Below are positions 33,258 through 41,789 of a stretch of DNA of 64,000 bases, one piece after another; the first letter of the stretch is position 1; every line of letters begins with the position of its first letter. Source of the DNA: Rhizobium sp. WSM4643 (GTDB taxonomy: Bacteria > Pseudomonadota > Alphaproteobacteria > Rhizobiales > Rhizobiaceae); contig NZ_CP104040.1 in NCBI RefSeq assembly GCF_025152745.1, positions 1,178,001-1,242,000 of the forward strand, read 5' to 3'. Made by a program: the position numbers and the translations under genes. The notes beneath the pieces were generated by a model, which did not search any database, was not told the origin of the DNA, and saw only the letters and a list, made by a program, of their open reading frames with translations.

Positions 33258-34055
33258 TCACGCCTTCAGCAGCCACTCATGCTCGGCGGCATTGTGGAAT
33301 TTCCAGATCCGCTGCGGGCCGGCCATGACGTTGAGGTAATAGAGATCGTAACCATGGCAGGCGGCACAGGGATGGTAGCCCTTCGGCACCAGCGTCACAT
33401 CGCCGTCCTCGAGCGCCATTGCCTCATCGAGCGAGCGATCGTCGGTGTAGACGCGCTGGAAAGCGAAGCCCTGCGGCGGGTTGAGGCGATGGTAATAGGT
33501 CTCTTCCAGGAAGCTCTCGTTCGGCAGGTCGTCCTGGTCGTGTTTGTGCGGCGGATAGGAGGAGGTGTGTCCACCCGGCGTGATCACCTCGACGACCAGC
33601 AGCGAATGCGCCGAACTGTCGTCCTCCGGCATGATATTGTTGACGTAGCGCACATTCGTGCCCTTGCCGCGCGTCACCTGCGGATGCGTGCCGGGCGGGA
33701 TGGCCTTTGCCTGATAGGTACCACCGCCGGGTGCCGAGCAGACCGCGAGCTCCAGATCGGTCTCCGCGGTCACCGACCATGTCGATTCCATCGGGATATA
33801 GAGCGCATGCGGAGCGCCTTCGAACGGGTTCATCCGGCCGCCGAGCGTGCCGAAATCCTTGGTGCCGGCAGACGCCTTGCCCTTGCCTGTCACCCAGACG
33901 AGGCAGACTTCCCGATCGCCCGTCTCCCCCGAAACGGTCTCGCCCGGCTTCATTCGATGCAGATCGAAGCCGACATAGGTCCAGCCGGCATTTTCCGGGG
34001 TGACATGCGTGACGCGGCCGTGGGTGCCGGACGGTTTCACCTTGAGATTTGGCAT
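33258..34055 (-). CDS. iolB: 5-deoxy-glucuronate isomerase
   Basis: A 265-residue cupin-fold enzyme converting 5-deoxy-glucuronate to 5-dehydro-2-deoxy-gluconate in inositol catabolism. Metal ligands are seen in TSSYPPHKHDQDD with the following LEETYYHR and in PKGYHPCAACHGYDLYYLNV. The start MPNLKVKPSG is the only one giving family length (about 270). It is the last gene of the iolC-D-E-B order and is separated from iolE by 183 bp holding a palindromic repeat. Confidence 0.95.
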   Translation of the reverse strand: MPNLKVKPSGTHGRVTHVTPENAGWTYVGFDLHRMKPGETVSGETGDREVCLVWVTGKGKASAGTKDFGTLGGRMNPFEGAPHALYIPMESTWSVTAETDLELAVCSAPGGGTYQAKAIPPGTHPQVTRGKGTNVRYVNNIMPEDDSSAHSLLVVEVITPGGHTSSYPPHKHDQDDLPNESFLEETYYHRLNPPQGFAFQRVYTDDRSLDEAMALEDGDVTLVPKGYHPCAACHGYDLYYLNVMAGPQRIWKFHNAAEHEWLLKA

Positions 34056-34083
34056 TGGTGTTTTTCCTCTTAAGTTGGAAAAT

Positions 34084-34230
34084 TCCCTCCCCAACCCCTC
34101 CCCACAAGGGGGGCTAACCTCCCGTGCTGTCTCGCCCATATTGCGGCATTCCCTTTTGCAAGGTGGCCGTTGTCTGGTGTGGGCGGTGCCAAGTTAGGTC
34201 CCTCCCCTTTGTGGGGAGGGGGAGGGGTCT
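34084..34230. repeat. Long palindromic repeat (family E), copy in the iolE-iolB gap
   Basis: A CCCTCCCCAACCCCTCCCC-type arm followed by ACAAGGGGGGCTAACC (34084-34120) pairs with its complement GTTAGGTCCCTCCCCTTTGT and GGGGAGGG at 34193-34229. The central 70 bp is unlike the copy at 37212-37368. The RNA would form a long GC-rich hairpin inside the operon transcript. Confidence 0.7.
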
Positions 34231-34238
34231 TGTACTCG

Positions 34239-35156
34239 CTATCCCTTGGGGAAGCCTTCCGTTTCGACGGTATAACCAGCAGCCGTCATGACGCGCATCA
34301 ACTCGGCGTGGCCGATCTCGGCCATTTTCTGCGGCGGGGCCTTGCGCGGATCCTGTTCGGCCTCGACAACGAACCAGCCTTCATAGCCGTGATCGGCCAG
34401 CCGCTGGACGATGGCGGCGAAATCGAGCGAGCCGTCGCCCGGCACCGTGAAGGCGCCAAGCGCCACCGCATCGAGGAAGGACTGCCGGCTGCGATCCAGC
34501 CCATCCACCACCGGCTTGCGGATATCCTTGACGTGAACGTGGTTGATGCGGGCGTGGTGGTTTTCGATGGCGCGCAGCACGTCGCCGCCGGCAAAGGCCA
34601 AATGCCCGGCATCGAGCAGCAGCGGGATGCCTTCGCCCGAATGGCGCATGAAGGCGTCGAGTTCCGGCTCGGTTTCGACCACGGCGGCCATGTGATGGTG
34701 GTAGGAGAGCGGCATGCCCTGCTCGGCACACCATTCTCCGAACTGGGTGACGCGGTGCGCATAGGCCCTCATCTCGTCATCGGAAAGACGCGGCTTGGTC
34801 GCGAGCGGCTTGGAGCGGTCGCCCTGGATGGAGCGGCCGACTTCGCCATAAACGATGCAAGGTGCGGCGACGGCCTTGAACAGTTCGATCATCGGCGCGA
34901 TACGGTCCTTGTTGGCGGCAAGCTCCTCGTCAACAAGCGTGCCCGAGAACCAACCGCCGCACAGCGTGACGTCGGCGGCGCGAAGGATGGGCAGCATCAC
35001 CTCGGGATCGTCGGGGAAGCGGCGGCCCTTTTCCATGCCGGTAAAGCCGGCACCGCGTGATTGCCGCAGGCATTCCTCCAGGGACACATCGTCGCTGAGC
35101 TCAGGAAGATCGTCGTTCCACCAGGCGATGGGCGACATGCCGAGTTTGGCCTTCAT
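34239..35156 (-). CDS. iolE: Inosose dehydratase (2-keto-myo-inositol dehydratase)
   Basis: A 305-residue TIM-barrel enzyme of the xylose-isomerase-like superfamily that dehydrates scyllo-inosose in the second step of inositol breakdown. It begins KLGMSPIAWWNDDLPELSDD, has the metal-site ISxxHHM region (LSYHHHMAAVVE) and the INHVHVKDIR segment. The start MKAKLGMS has AAGGAG 7 bp upstream. Gaps on both sides hold repeat elements rather than the short spacing usual for this operon. Confidence 0.95.
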   Translation of the reverse strand: MKAKLGMSPIAWWNDDLPELSDDVSLEECLRQSRGAGFTGMEKGRRFPDDPEVMLPILRAADVTLCGGWFSGTLVDEELAANKDRIAPMIELFKAVAAPCIVYGEVGRSIQGDRSKPLATKPRLSDDEMRAYAHRVTQFGEWCAEQGMPLSYHHHMAAVVETEPELDAFMRHSGEGIPLLLDAGHLAFAGGDVLRAIENHHARINHVHVKDIRKPVVDGLDRSRQSFLDAVALGAFTVPGDGSLDFAAIVQRLADHGYEGWFVVEAEQDPRKAPPQKMAEIGHAELMRVMTAAGYTVETEGFPKG

Positions 35157-35217
35157 CAACATTCTCCTTAAAAGCATTGCGGAAGAGCCGGGACGCTCCT
35201 CCGAGAAATGATAGCAC

Positions 35218-35322
35218 CACAGCGCCGCGCGCCTTTTCAGACGCGCAAAGGACGCTATAGCACCTCGAATTGCTGCATAATTTTGTCCTTAAATCGGTCC
35301 CGATTTAAGGAATTATGCAGTA
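35218..35322. repeat. TGCATAATT palindromic repeat (family D), copy 1, in the iolD-iolE gap
   Basis: A long hairpin CTGCATAATT...TTAAATCGG/CCGATTTAA...AATTATGCAG (35273-35320) followed on the minus strand by GCGTCCTTTGCGCGTCTG and GCGCGCGGCGCT. The same 100-bp unit lies at 41643-41741. It touches the iolD stop codon and may act as a processing or attenuation hairpin. Confidence 0.7.
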
Positions 35323-35324
35323 GA

Positions 35325-37175
35325 TTAGCCGATGCGCTGGGCAGCACGTGCTTCGACGTAGCCCTTGCGCGCTTCGTTGACCTGTTCGCGCGGGCTGACC
35401 TCAGGCACCGCGACATCCCACCAATGGCCGCCGGCCTCGGTGGTAATGAGCGGATCGGTGTCGATGACGAAGACCGAGGTGCGGTCGTTTTTCTTCGAGT
35501 CGGCGATCGCCTGCTCGAGTTCGGCGATCGAGGCGACCTTGACGGCGATGGCGCCCATGCTTTCGGCATGCGCGCGGAAATCGATCTCCGGCATCACCTC
35601 GTGGTAGGAGTCCTTCAGCAGATTGTTGAAGTTGGCACCGCCGGTTCCCATTTGCAGCCGGTTGATGCAGCCATAACCGCGATTGTCGAGCAAGACGATA
35701 TTGAGCTTGATGCCAAGCATGACCGAGGTGGCAATCTCGGAATTCATCATCATGTAGGAACCGTCGCCGACCATGACGACGACATCCCGTTCGGGACGTG
35801 CCATCTTGGCGCCGAGCCCGCCGGCAATCTCATAGCCCATGCAGGAAAAGCCGTATTCCATGTGGTAGCTGCCCGGCGCCGTCGCCGGCCAAAGCTTGTG
35901 CAATTCGCCGGGAAGGCCGCCTGCAGCACAAAGCACCGTCGTATTTTCGCCGCCGAGCGTGCGCGCCACCGCGCCGATCACCTGCGCATCGGAGGGCAGG
36001 GCGGCATTGGTCGTCGCCATCGCCCTGTCCGCTGCCTCCATCCAGACCTTCTTCTCCGCAGCCGCCTTCTCGATGAGGGCTGCCGGCGCCTTCCAGCCCG
36101 AAAGCCCTGCCGACAGTGCCTTCAGCCCTTCGCGGGCGTCAGTCACCAGCGGATAACTGTCGTGCTTCACCGCGTCATAGGCGGCGATGTTGAGCCCGAT
36201 GATCTTGAGGCTGTCGTTCTTGAACAGTGCCCAGGAGCCGGTGGTGAAATCCTGGCAGCGCGTGCCGACGGCGATGACCAGGTCCGTCTCCTCCGCGATC
36301 ACATTCGCCGCCGACGTGCCGGTGACGCCGACCGAGCCGAGCGCCAGCGGATGGGTTTCGTTGATCGACGACTTGCCGGCCTGGGTGACGACGACGGGGA
36401 GGTCGTGAGCCTCGGCAAAGGCGGCAAGCTCCTTCGTCGCCTGCGAATAGAGCACGCCGCCGCCGGCAACGATCACCGGCTTCTGCGACGCCTTGATCAG
36501 CGCGATGGCATTCGCCAGTTCGTCCGCATCCGGCTGCGGCCGGCGGGTCGTCCAGACGTTTTCATCGAACAGGCTTTCCGGATAATCGAAGGCTTCTGCC
36601 TGAACGTCCTGGCAGAGCGACAATGTTACCGGACCGCAATCGAGGGGATCGGTCAGGACCTGCATGGCGCGCTTCAGCGCTATGATGATCTGCTCGGGCC
36701 GGGTAATGCGGTCGAAATAGCGCGAAACCGAACGGAAGGCATCATTGGCCGAAACCGTGCCGTCGCCGAAATCCTCGATTTGCTGCAGCACCGGATCCGG
36801 CGCGCGGTTGGCGAAGACGTCGCCCGGCAGGAAGAGAACGGGAATACGATTGACATGCGCCACGCCGGCGGCCGTCACCATGTTCAGCGCCCCGGGGCCG
36901 ATCGAACTCGTGCAGGCCATGAAGCGCGTTCGGAAATTCGCCTTGGCATAGGCGATTGCGGCATGCGCCATGCCCTGTTCGTTGTGAGCGCGATAGGTGG
37001 TCAATTCCTCGCGCACCTGATAGAGCGCCTCGCCGATGCCGGCGACGTTGCCGTGACCGAAGATCGCCCAGACGCCGCCGAAGATCGGCACCTTTTTGCC
37101 GTCGACAACAGTCATCTGTACTTTCAAGAAATGCGCGACGGCCTGCGCCATCGTCAACCGTATCGTCTTGCCCAT
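35325..37175 (-). CDS. iolD: 3D-(3,5/4)-trihydroxycyclohexane-1,2-dione hydrolase
   Basis: A 616-residue thiamine-diphosphate enzyme that opens the inositol ring. The pyrimidine-binding Glu is expected in the N-terminal PYR domain near VWAIFGHGNVAGIGEAL; the ThDP motif is GDGSYMMMNSEIATSV then DNRGYGCINRLQ in the C-terminal domain (about 440-490). Length fits IolD (about 610-640). The start MGKTIRLTMAQA has GGAGG 7 bp upstream. It lies between repeat-filled gaps in the iol operon. Confidence 0.96.
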   Translation of the reverse strand: MGKTIRLTMAQAVAHFLKVQMTVVDGKKVPIFGGVWAIFGHGNVAGIGEALYQVREELTTYRAHNEQGMAHAAIAYAKANFRTRFMACTSSIGPGALNMVTAAGVAHVNRIPVLFLPGDVFANRAPDPVLQQIEDFGDGTVSANDAFRSVSRYFDRITRPEQIIIALKRAMQVLTDPLDCGPVTLSLCQDVQAEAFDYPESLFDENVWTTRRPQPDADELANAIALIKASQKPVIVAGGGVLYSQATKELAAFAEAHDLPVVVTQAGKSSINETHPLALGSVGVTGTSAANVIAEETDLVIAVGTRCQDFTTGSWALFKNDSLKIIGLNIAAYDAVKHDSYPLVTDAREGLKALSAGLSGWKAPAALIEKAAAEKKVWMEAADRAMATTNAALPSDAQVIGAVARTLGGENTTVLCAAGGLPGELHKLWPATAPGSYHMEYGFSCMGYEIAGGLGAKMARPERDVVVMVGDGSYMMMNSEIATSVMLGIKLNIVLLDNRGYGCINRLQMGTGGANFNNLLKDSYHEVMPEIDFRAHAESMGAIAVKVASIAELEQAIADSKKNDRTSVFVIDTDPLITTEAGGHWWDVAVPEVSPREQVNEARKGYVEARAAQRIG

Positions 37176-37211
37176 CGGGTCCTCCCGGACTTTTGACTCT
37201 CTATCTGTTTT

Positions 37212-37368
37212 CCCCTCCCCAACTCCTCTCCACAAGGGGAGGGGCTAACCTGCCGGGCTCTCCGCACTCTCGCCGCAACGTCTCGTCCGAAAGGACGCTC
37301 GTTCCTGGCGTGAGGCGAGGCCTCAAGTTAATCCCCGCCCCTTGTGGGGAGGGTTGGGGAGGGGGTCT
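37212..37368. repeat. Long palindromic repeat (family E), copy in the iolC-iolD gap
   Basis: CCCCTCCCCAACTCCTCTCC with ACAAGGGGAGGGGCTAACC (37213-37250) pairs with GTTAATCCCCGCCCCTTGT and GGGGAGGGTTGGGGAGGGGG (37327-37366). The inner part holds a further small hairpin GTCCGAAAGGAC. Clearly the same family as 34084-34230. Confidence 0.7.
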
Positions 37369-37379
37369 TAGTTCTAAGC

Positions 37380-39314
37380 CTACTGACGCCCGCGCGTCTT
37401 CAACCACGCTTCTGTCAGGTGTCGGAAACGGCCGGCCATATCGGCGATCGCTTCCTCATCATTCATTTCGCCTGAAAGCCAGGCGCGCGCCGGATCGGCA
37501 AAGATCGTCCGCCCGACAGCAAAGCCTTTCACGGACGGAGCTGCCAGCGTCGCCTCGAAGCAGGAGATCAGCTCGTCGGCGGGCGCCTCGAGCCCCAGGA
37601 GCACGATACCGCGGCACCATGGATCATTTTTGGCGATCACCGCATCGATCTTCTTCCAAGCTCCACGGGATGCTTGCGGCTCCAGTTTCCACCAGTCCGG
37701 CTTGATGCCGAGCGCATAGAGTTCCTCCAGCGCGGTCGCGATCGTATCGTCGGTGAGCGGCCCGTTCTTGCCGGCAATGATCTCCACCAGTAGCTCGCGG
37801 CCGACCTTGCGGGCGGCCTCGAATAGCGTCCGCAGCTTCTCCTGCTGCTCCGTCTTCAATTCAGCCGGATCATCGGGATGATAGAAACACAGGCACTTGA
37901 TGCAATGGCCGAGCGGCCATTCCACAAGCTGAGAGCCGATATCCTGGCTGAATTCGAAGCGGAGCGGCTTCGAGCCCGGCAATTCCACCGGCCGGCCGAT
38001 CCAAGAGAAATTCTTCGTCGCCGCATCGAAGAAAGCGTCGCGGCCGAAGCGTTCGTCGATCAGCATGCCGTAGCCGTCGCGGCCGTTCGAAACCCGCGCC
38101 GCTGCCGCCACCGCCAGCCGTTTGAAGGCGACGATCTTCTCATGGCCGACGCCGAGCTCATCGGCGACGCTGACGAGCTGCGAACGGTGGTCGATCGCCA
38201 GCGCCATCAAAAGCGGGATTTCGCCGCGCCGGGTCGATGCCCAGTGAATATGGTTGAGCGCCTCGTCCTTGCGCAGCGCCCGGTGCTTGCTGCCGGTCGT
38301 CAGGAAGAAGTCGAGTTCCGCCCAGGTCGGATATTCCGGCGAGCAGAGCAGACGAGAGACGGCGAAGGCGCCGCAGGCATTGGCCCAGGTGGCGCAGGTC
38401 TTCAGCGGCTCGTCGCGCAGGAAGCCGCGCAGGAAGCCGGACATGAAGGCATCGCCGGCGCCCAGCACGTTGAAGACCTCGATCGGGAAACCCTGGCCGA
38501 TGATGCCGGCTTCGAGATCGTCGGCGATCGGCCCGTCATAGACGATGCAGCCCATGGCGCCGCGCTTGAGCACGATCGTCGCCGGCGACAGCCGACGGAT
38601 CTCCTTGAGCGCGCCGAGTACGTCGTCGGCGCCGGAAGCGATCAGGATTTCCTCTTCGGTGCCGACGATGAGGTCGCAATCCGGCAGCGTCTCCTTCATC
38701 TTCGAGGAGACCCGGTCGGATTTTACGTAGCGTTCGAAGCCTTCCGCATGGCCGGCAAGGCCCCAGAGGTTCGGCCGGTAATCGATGTCGAAGATCACTT
38801 TGCGGCCGTTCGCCTTGGCGATGCGGATAGCTTTGCGCTGCGCGGCCTCGGTATTCGGCCGCGAGAAATGCGTGCCGGAAACGAGAACGGCGCGCGACGA
38901 TCTGATGAAATCTTCGTCGATATCGCCTTCATCGAGCGCCATGTCGGCACAGTCCGACCGATAGAAGATCATCGGCGATACGCCCTCGGCCTCGACTGCC
39001 AGCAGCACCAGCGCCGTCAGCCGCTCCTTGTCGGTGACGATGCCGTCTGTCGCCACACCTTCGCGCGCCGACTGCTCGCGGATGAAGCGTCCCATCTGCT
39101 CGTCGCCGACGCGGGTGATGAGGCCGGATTTTAGGCCGAGCCGAGCCGTGCCGATGGCGATATTGGCGGGGCAGCCGCCGACGGACTTGGCGAAGGAGCC
39201 GATATCCTCCAGCCGCGAACCGATCTGCTGGCCGTAAAGATCGACCGAGGAACGGCCGATGGTGATCACATCAAGCGCCGGCTCCGGCTGTGAACCCGGA
39301 TTCGATTGTACCAT
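37380..39314 (-). CDS. iolC: 5-dehydro-2-deoxygluconokinase fused to a DUF2090 domain
   Basis: A 644-residue two-domain protein. Residues about 14-330 are a PfkB-family sugar kinase with SVGGCPANIAIGTARLG and the catalytic VLGAGDAFMSGFLRG; it phosphorylates 2-deoxy-5-keto-gluconate. Residues about 345-640 are DUF2090, an aldolase-like barrel (LLMALAIDHRSQL start), probably acting on the phosphorylated product as IolJ does. The fused form is usual in alphaproteobacteria. First gene of the iolCDEB order; GGAGG precedes the start. Confidence 0.95.
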   Translation of the reverse strand: MVQSNPGSQPEPALDVITIGRSSVDLYGQQIGSRLEDIGSFAKSVGGCPANIAIGTARLGLKSGLITRVGDEQMGRFIREQSAREGVATDGIVTDKERLTALVLLAVEAEGVSPMIFYRSDCADMALDEGDIDEDFIRSSRAVLVSGTHFSRPNTEAAQRKAIRIAKANGRKVIFDIDYRPNLWGLAGHAEGFERYVKSDRVSSKMKETLPDCDLIVGTEEEILIASGADDVLGALKEIRRLSPATIVLKRGAMGCIVYDGPIADDLEAGIIGQGFPIEVFNVLGAGDAFMSGFLRGFLRDEPLKTCATWANACGAFAVSRLLCSPEYPTWAELDFFLTTGSKHRALRKDEALNHIHWASTRRGEIPLLMALAIDHRSQLVSVADELGVGHEKIVAFKRLAVAAAARVSNGRDGYGMLIDERFGRDAFFDAATKNFSWIGRPVELPGSKPLRFEFSQDIGSQLVEWPLGHCIKCLCFYHPDDPAELKTEQQEKLRTLFEAARKVGRELLVEIIAGKNGPLTDDTIATALEELYALGIKPDWWKLEPQASRGAWKKIDAVIAKNDPWCRGIVLLGLEAPADELISCFEATLAAPSVKGFAVGRTIFADPARAWLSGEMNDEEAIADMAGRFRHLTEAWLKTRGRQ

Positions 39315-39399
39315 GATGTCCTCCCGCTAGATTTTGCGCGGCTTCCAGTGCCTGCGAATTTTCAATAATGAAACATCGGTTCCGATATTTTGTCAATTC

Positions 39400-39413
39400 G
39401 GAATGTTTATTCC
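39400..39413. promoter_or_regulatory. IolR operator (GGAA-N6-TTCC) upstream of iolC
   Basis: GGAA-TGTTTA-TTCC matches exactly the GGAA-N6-TTCC motif proposed for IolR in Sinorhizobium meliloti. It lies 86 bp upstream of the iolC start and overlaps the last codons of iolR. Confidence 0.7.
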
Positions 39414-40282
39414 ATTTTGCCTTTTACAGGTTTTGACTGCTGACGCTTGCGCCGCCGCTCGGCGATTGCAACCGGCAGTGCCATAGTGAGCGCCATCGAG
39501 GCCGAAAGCGAGCGGAAGCCGGCGAAATCGGCCTCCGCCACCTCGAACCAGTGTGTGGCGCAGGCGGCAAGCGGCGAAAAGGCCGAATCGGTGATCGCAA
39601 TGACGGGGACGCCGCGGTCGGCAAGCTCCTGACTCTGGCTAAGGCTGTCGGCCGCATAGGGCGAGAAGCTCGCCGCGATCGCTGCGTCCTTCGGTGATGC
39701 GAACTGGACCATTTCAGGGTCGACGCCGTTCGGTGAGGCGACGATCTGGTGGCGGATGTTGAGCTTGGAAAAAGCGTAGGTCATGTGCGCCGTCAAAGGG
39801 TAAGAGCGCCGTTTGGCGATCAGATAGATCGTTTCGGCGTTAGCAAGGATATTCACCGCTTTGGTGAAAGTATCGCTCTGCACCGTCGCCGCCAGCCGAT
39901 TGACCGACTGGTTTGCCGCGGCAATGAAGCCGGAGAGCAGATTGGCGTCCTCATCGTCGCCGTTCGATTGCTCGAGCGTGACGAGGCGCTCTTCGTAGCT
40001 CAGCGTCCGGTCCCGCAATCTTTCGCGAAAGATGCTCTGCAGGTCGGAAAAGCCTCCATAACCCAGATGATGCGCCAAGCGCACCAGCGTCGAGGGCTGG
40101 ACGTCGGAGGCTGCCGCGATGCTTGCCGTCGTTCCGAAGGCGATTTCGTCGGGATTGCCGAGCGCGAAGGCAGCGACCTGCGCCAGCCGCTTCGGCATGC
40201 TCGCCTTGCGCTCGATGATGGCGCTACGCAGGCTTTCGAAATCGCGCGGCACACGCGCGTGCCTCTGGGGATCGTTATCCAT
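39407..40282 (-). CDS. iolR: RpiR-family repressor of inositol catabolism
   Basis: A 291-residue regulator with an N-terminal RpiR helix-turn-helix (about 20-95, TASIAAASDVQPSTLVRLAHHLG) and a C-terminal SIS sugar-phosphate-binding domain (about 135-270, IYLIAKRRSYPLTAH and ASFSPYAADSLSQS). Placed between iolC and a divergent dehydrogenase gene, as in S. meliloti, where IolR represses the iol genes until an inositol breakdown product is present. The start MDNDPQRHARV gives family length. Confidence 0.92.
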   Translation of the reverse strand: MDNDPQRHARVPRDFESLRSAIIERKASMPKRLAQVAAFALGNPDEIAFGTTASIAAASDVQPSTLVRLAHHLGYGGFSDLQSIFRERLRDRTLSYEERLVTLEQSNGDDEDANLLSGFIAAANQSVNRLAATVQSDTFTKAVNILANAETIYLIAKRRSYPLTAHMTYAFSKLNIRHQIVASPNGVDPEMVQFASPKDAAIAASFSPYAADSLSQSQELADRGVPVIAITDSAFSPLAACATHWFEVAEADFAGFRSLSASMALTMALPVAIAERRRKRQQSKPVKGKME

Positions 40283-40300
40283 GCTTACGGCTCACGAGAT

Positions 40301-40314
40301 GAAACAAACATTCC
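40301..40314. promoter_or_regulatory. Near-match IolR site in the iolR-dehydrogenase intergenic region
   Basis: GAAA-CAAACA-TTCC differs by one base from GGAA-N6-TTCC and lies 19 bp upstream of the iolR start codon, where it could serve autorepression and the divergent gene. One weaker TTCC (40452) has no matching left half. Confidence 0.4.
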
Positions 40315-40488
40315 ATATTATCGAACATAAACGATTTCAAACGACACGGCCAATTGTTTTTAATCCCCTGTAATTGAAGGCTTTTAAACAATCTGCTCGG
40401 GAAGGGCGTAGAAATGCCTGCGAGCAGGTCCTTGTCAAAATGATCCAAATATTCCAAAAATCCGCGCACAGCTCTGGAGGAGACGGAA

Positions 40489-41604
40489 ATGAAGCCACTC
40501 GGCATCGGTTTGATCGGCACTGGTTATATGGGCAAGTGCCATGCGCTGGCGTGGAATGCGGTAAAGACGGTGTTCGGCGATGTCGAGCGTCCGCGTCTTG
40601 TGCATCTGGCGGAAGCCAATGCCGAGCTTGCTAAGACTCGTGCCGGTGAATTCGGTTTCGAGAAGGCGACGGCCGACTGGCGGGCGCTGATCGCCGACCC
40701 CGAGGTCGACGTGGTCTCCGTCACCACGCCCAATCAGTTTCACCCCGAGATGGCGATTGCAGCCATCGAGGCCGGCAAGCATGTCTGGTGCGAAAAACCC
40801 ATGGCGCCGGCCTATGCCGATGCCGAGCGCATGCTGGAAACGGCGAAGCGATCCGGCAAGGTTGCCGCCCTTGGCTATAATTATATTCAGAATCCCGTCA
40901 TGCGGCATATCAGGACGCTGATTGGCGAAGGCGCCATCGGCACGGTCAATCATATCCGCGTCGAGATGGATGAGGATTTCATGGCCGATGCCGATGTCTT
41001 CTTTTATTGGAAGAGCGAGCTTTCCGCCGGCTACGGCGCGCTCGACGACTTCGCCGTCCACCCGCTGTCACTGCTCTGGTATCTCTTCGGCCATGTCGAG
41101 GCCGTCATAACGGATATGGTAAAACCCTATGCCGACCGCCCGCTGAGCGAGGGTGGCCGCCGTGCCGTCGAAAACCACGATGGCGCCAACGTGCTGATGC
41201 GGCTTGGCGGCGGCATCTCCGCCGTGTTGATGGCGAATCGCGCCGCCTGGGGCCGTAAGGGCCGCATCGCCCTGCAGATTTTCGGCTCGAAAGGCTCGAT
41301 CGTCTACGACCAGGAGCGCATGAACGAATTCGAACTCTATCAGGCCGACGGCCGCGGCTCCGAACAGGGCTTCCGCAAGATACTGGCGGCACCTGCCCAT
41401 CGGCCTTATGATCGGTTCATTCCGGCACCAGGCCACGGCCTCGGCTTCAACGATCTGAAGGTCATCGAATGCCGCGAGCTGATCCGGGCAATATCAGGCG
41501 AGCCGTCGTCGATCGTGACATTCGAAGACGGTCTCAGGATAGAGAAGTCGGTGCATGCCATGGCACAGTCCTTCCACGAGCGCCGCTGGATCGAGATCGG
41601 CTGA
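40489..41604 (+). CDS. Gfo/Idh/MocA-family oxidoreductase, probable scyllo-inositol dehydrogenase (IolY-like)
   Basis: A 371-residue NAD(P)-dependent dehydrogenase with N-terminal Rossmann motif GLIGTGYMGKCHA (about 6-18), the EAGKHVWCEKPMAPAYADA segment with the catalytic-site Lys of EKP (about 103-105), and a C-terminal GFO_IDH_MocA domain. It is divergent from iolR; the gene in this place in S. meliloti (iolY, SMc01163) encodes scyllo-inositol dehydrogenase, so the same role is likely. GGAGGAGACGGAA precedes the ATG. Confidence 0.85.
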   Translation: MKPLGIGLIGTGYMGKCHALAWNAVKTVFGDVERPRLVHLAEANAELAKTRAGEFGFEKATADWRALIADPEVDVVSVTTPNQFHPEMAIAAIEAGKHVWCEKPMAPAYADAERMLETAKRSGKVAALGYNYIQNPVMRHIRTLIGEGAIGTVNHIRVEMDEDFMADADVFFYWKSELSAGYGALDDFAVHPLSLLWYLFGHVEAVITDMVKPYADRPLSEGGRRAVENHDGANVLMRLGGGISAVLMANRAAWGRKGRIALQIFGSKGSIVYDQERMNEFELYQADGRGSEQGFRKILAAPAHRPYDRFIPAPGHGLGFNDLKVIECRELIRAISGEPSSIVTFEDGLRIEKSVHAMAQSFHERRWIEIG

Positions 41605-41642
41605 ATGTAAGAGGCCGCTTTCCGTTGACGGCGCACGGGCTA

Positions 41643-41741
41643 CCGCATAATTCCTGAAATCGGGATCGATTTCAGGGATTATGCAGAAACTCAAAATGCG
41701 ACAGCGTCCTTTGCGTGTCTGAAAGATGCGCGGCGCTTTAC
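41643..41741. repeat. TGCATAATT palindromic repeat (family D), copy 2
   Basis: Hairpin GCATAATTCCTGAAATCG/CGATTTCAGGGATTATGC followed by GACAGCGTCCTTTGCGTGTC and GATGCGCGGCGCTTTA. It matches copy 1 (35218-35322) in both the hairpin and the tail. It separates the dehydrogenase gene from the flavoprotein gene. Confidence 0.7.
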
Positions 41742-41789
41742 GGGACAGGCCTTGGCGTGGGTGTCGGGCGCAGCTTCAGGAGTGAGATC

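Noticed and set aside
35208..37196. 662-codon frame antisense to iolD
   Set aside because: Shadow of a well supported enzyme gene; no recognisable domain or ribosome site.
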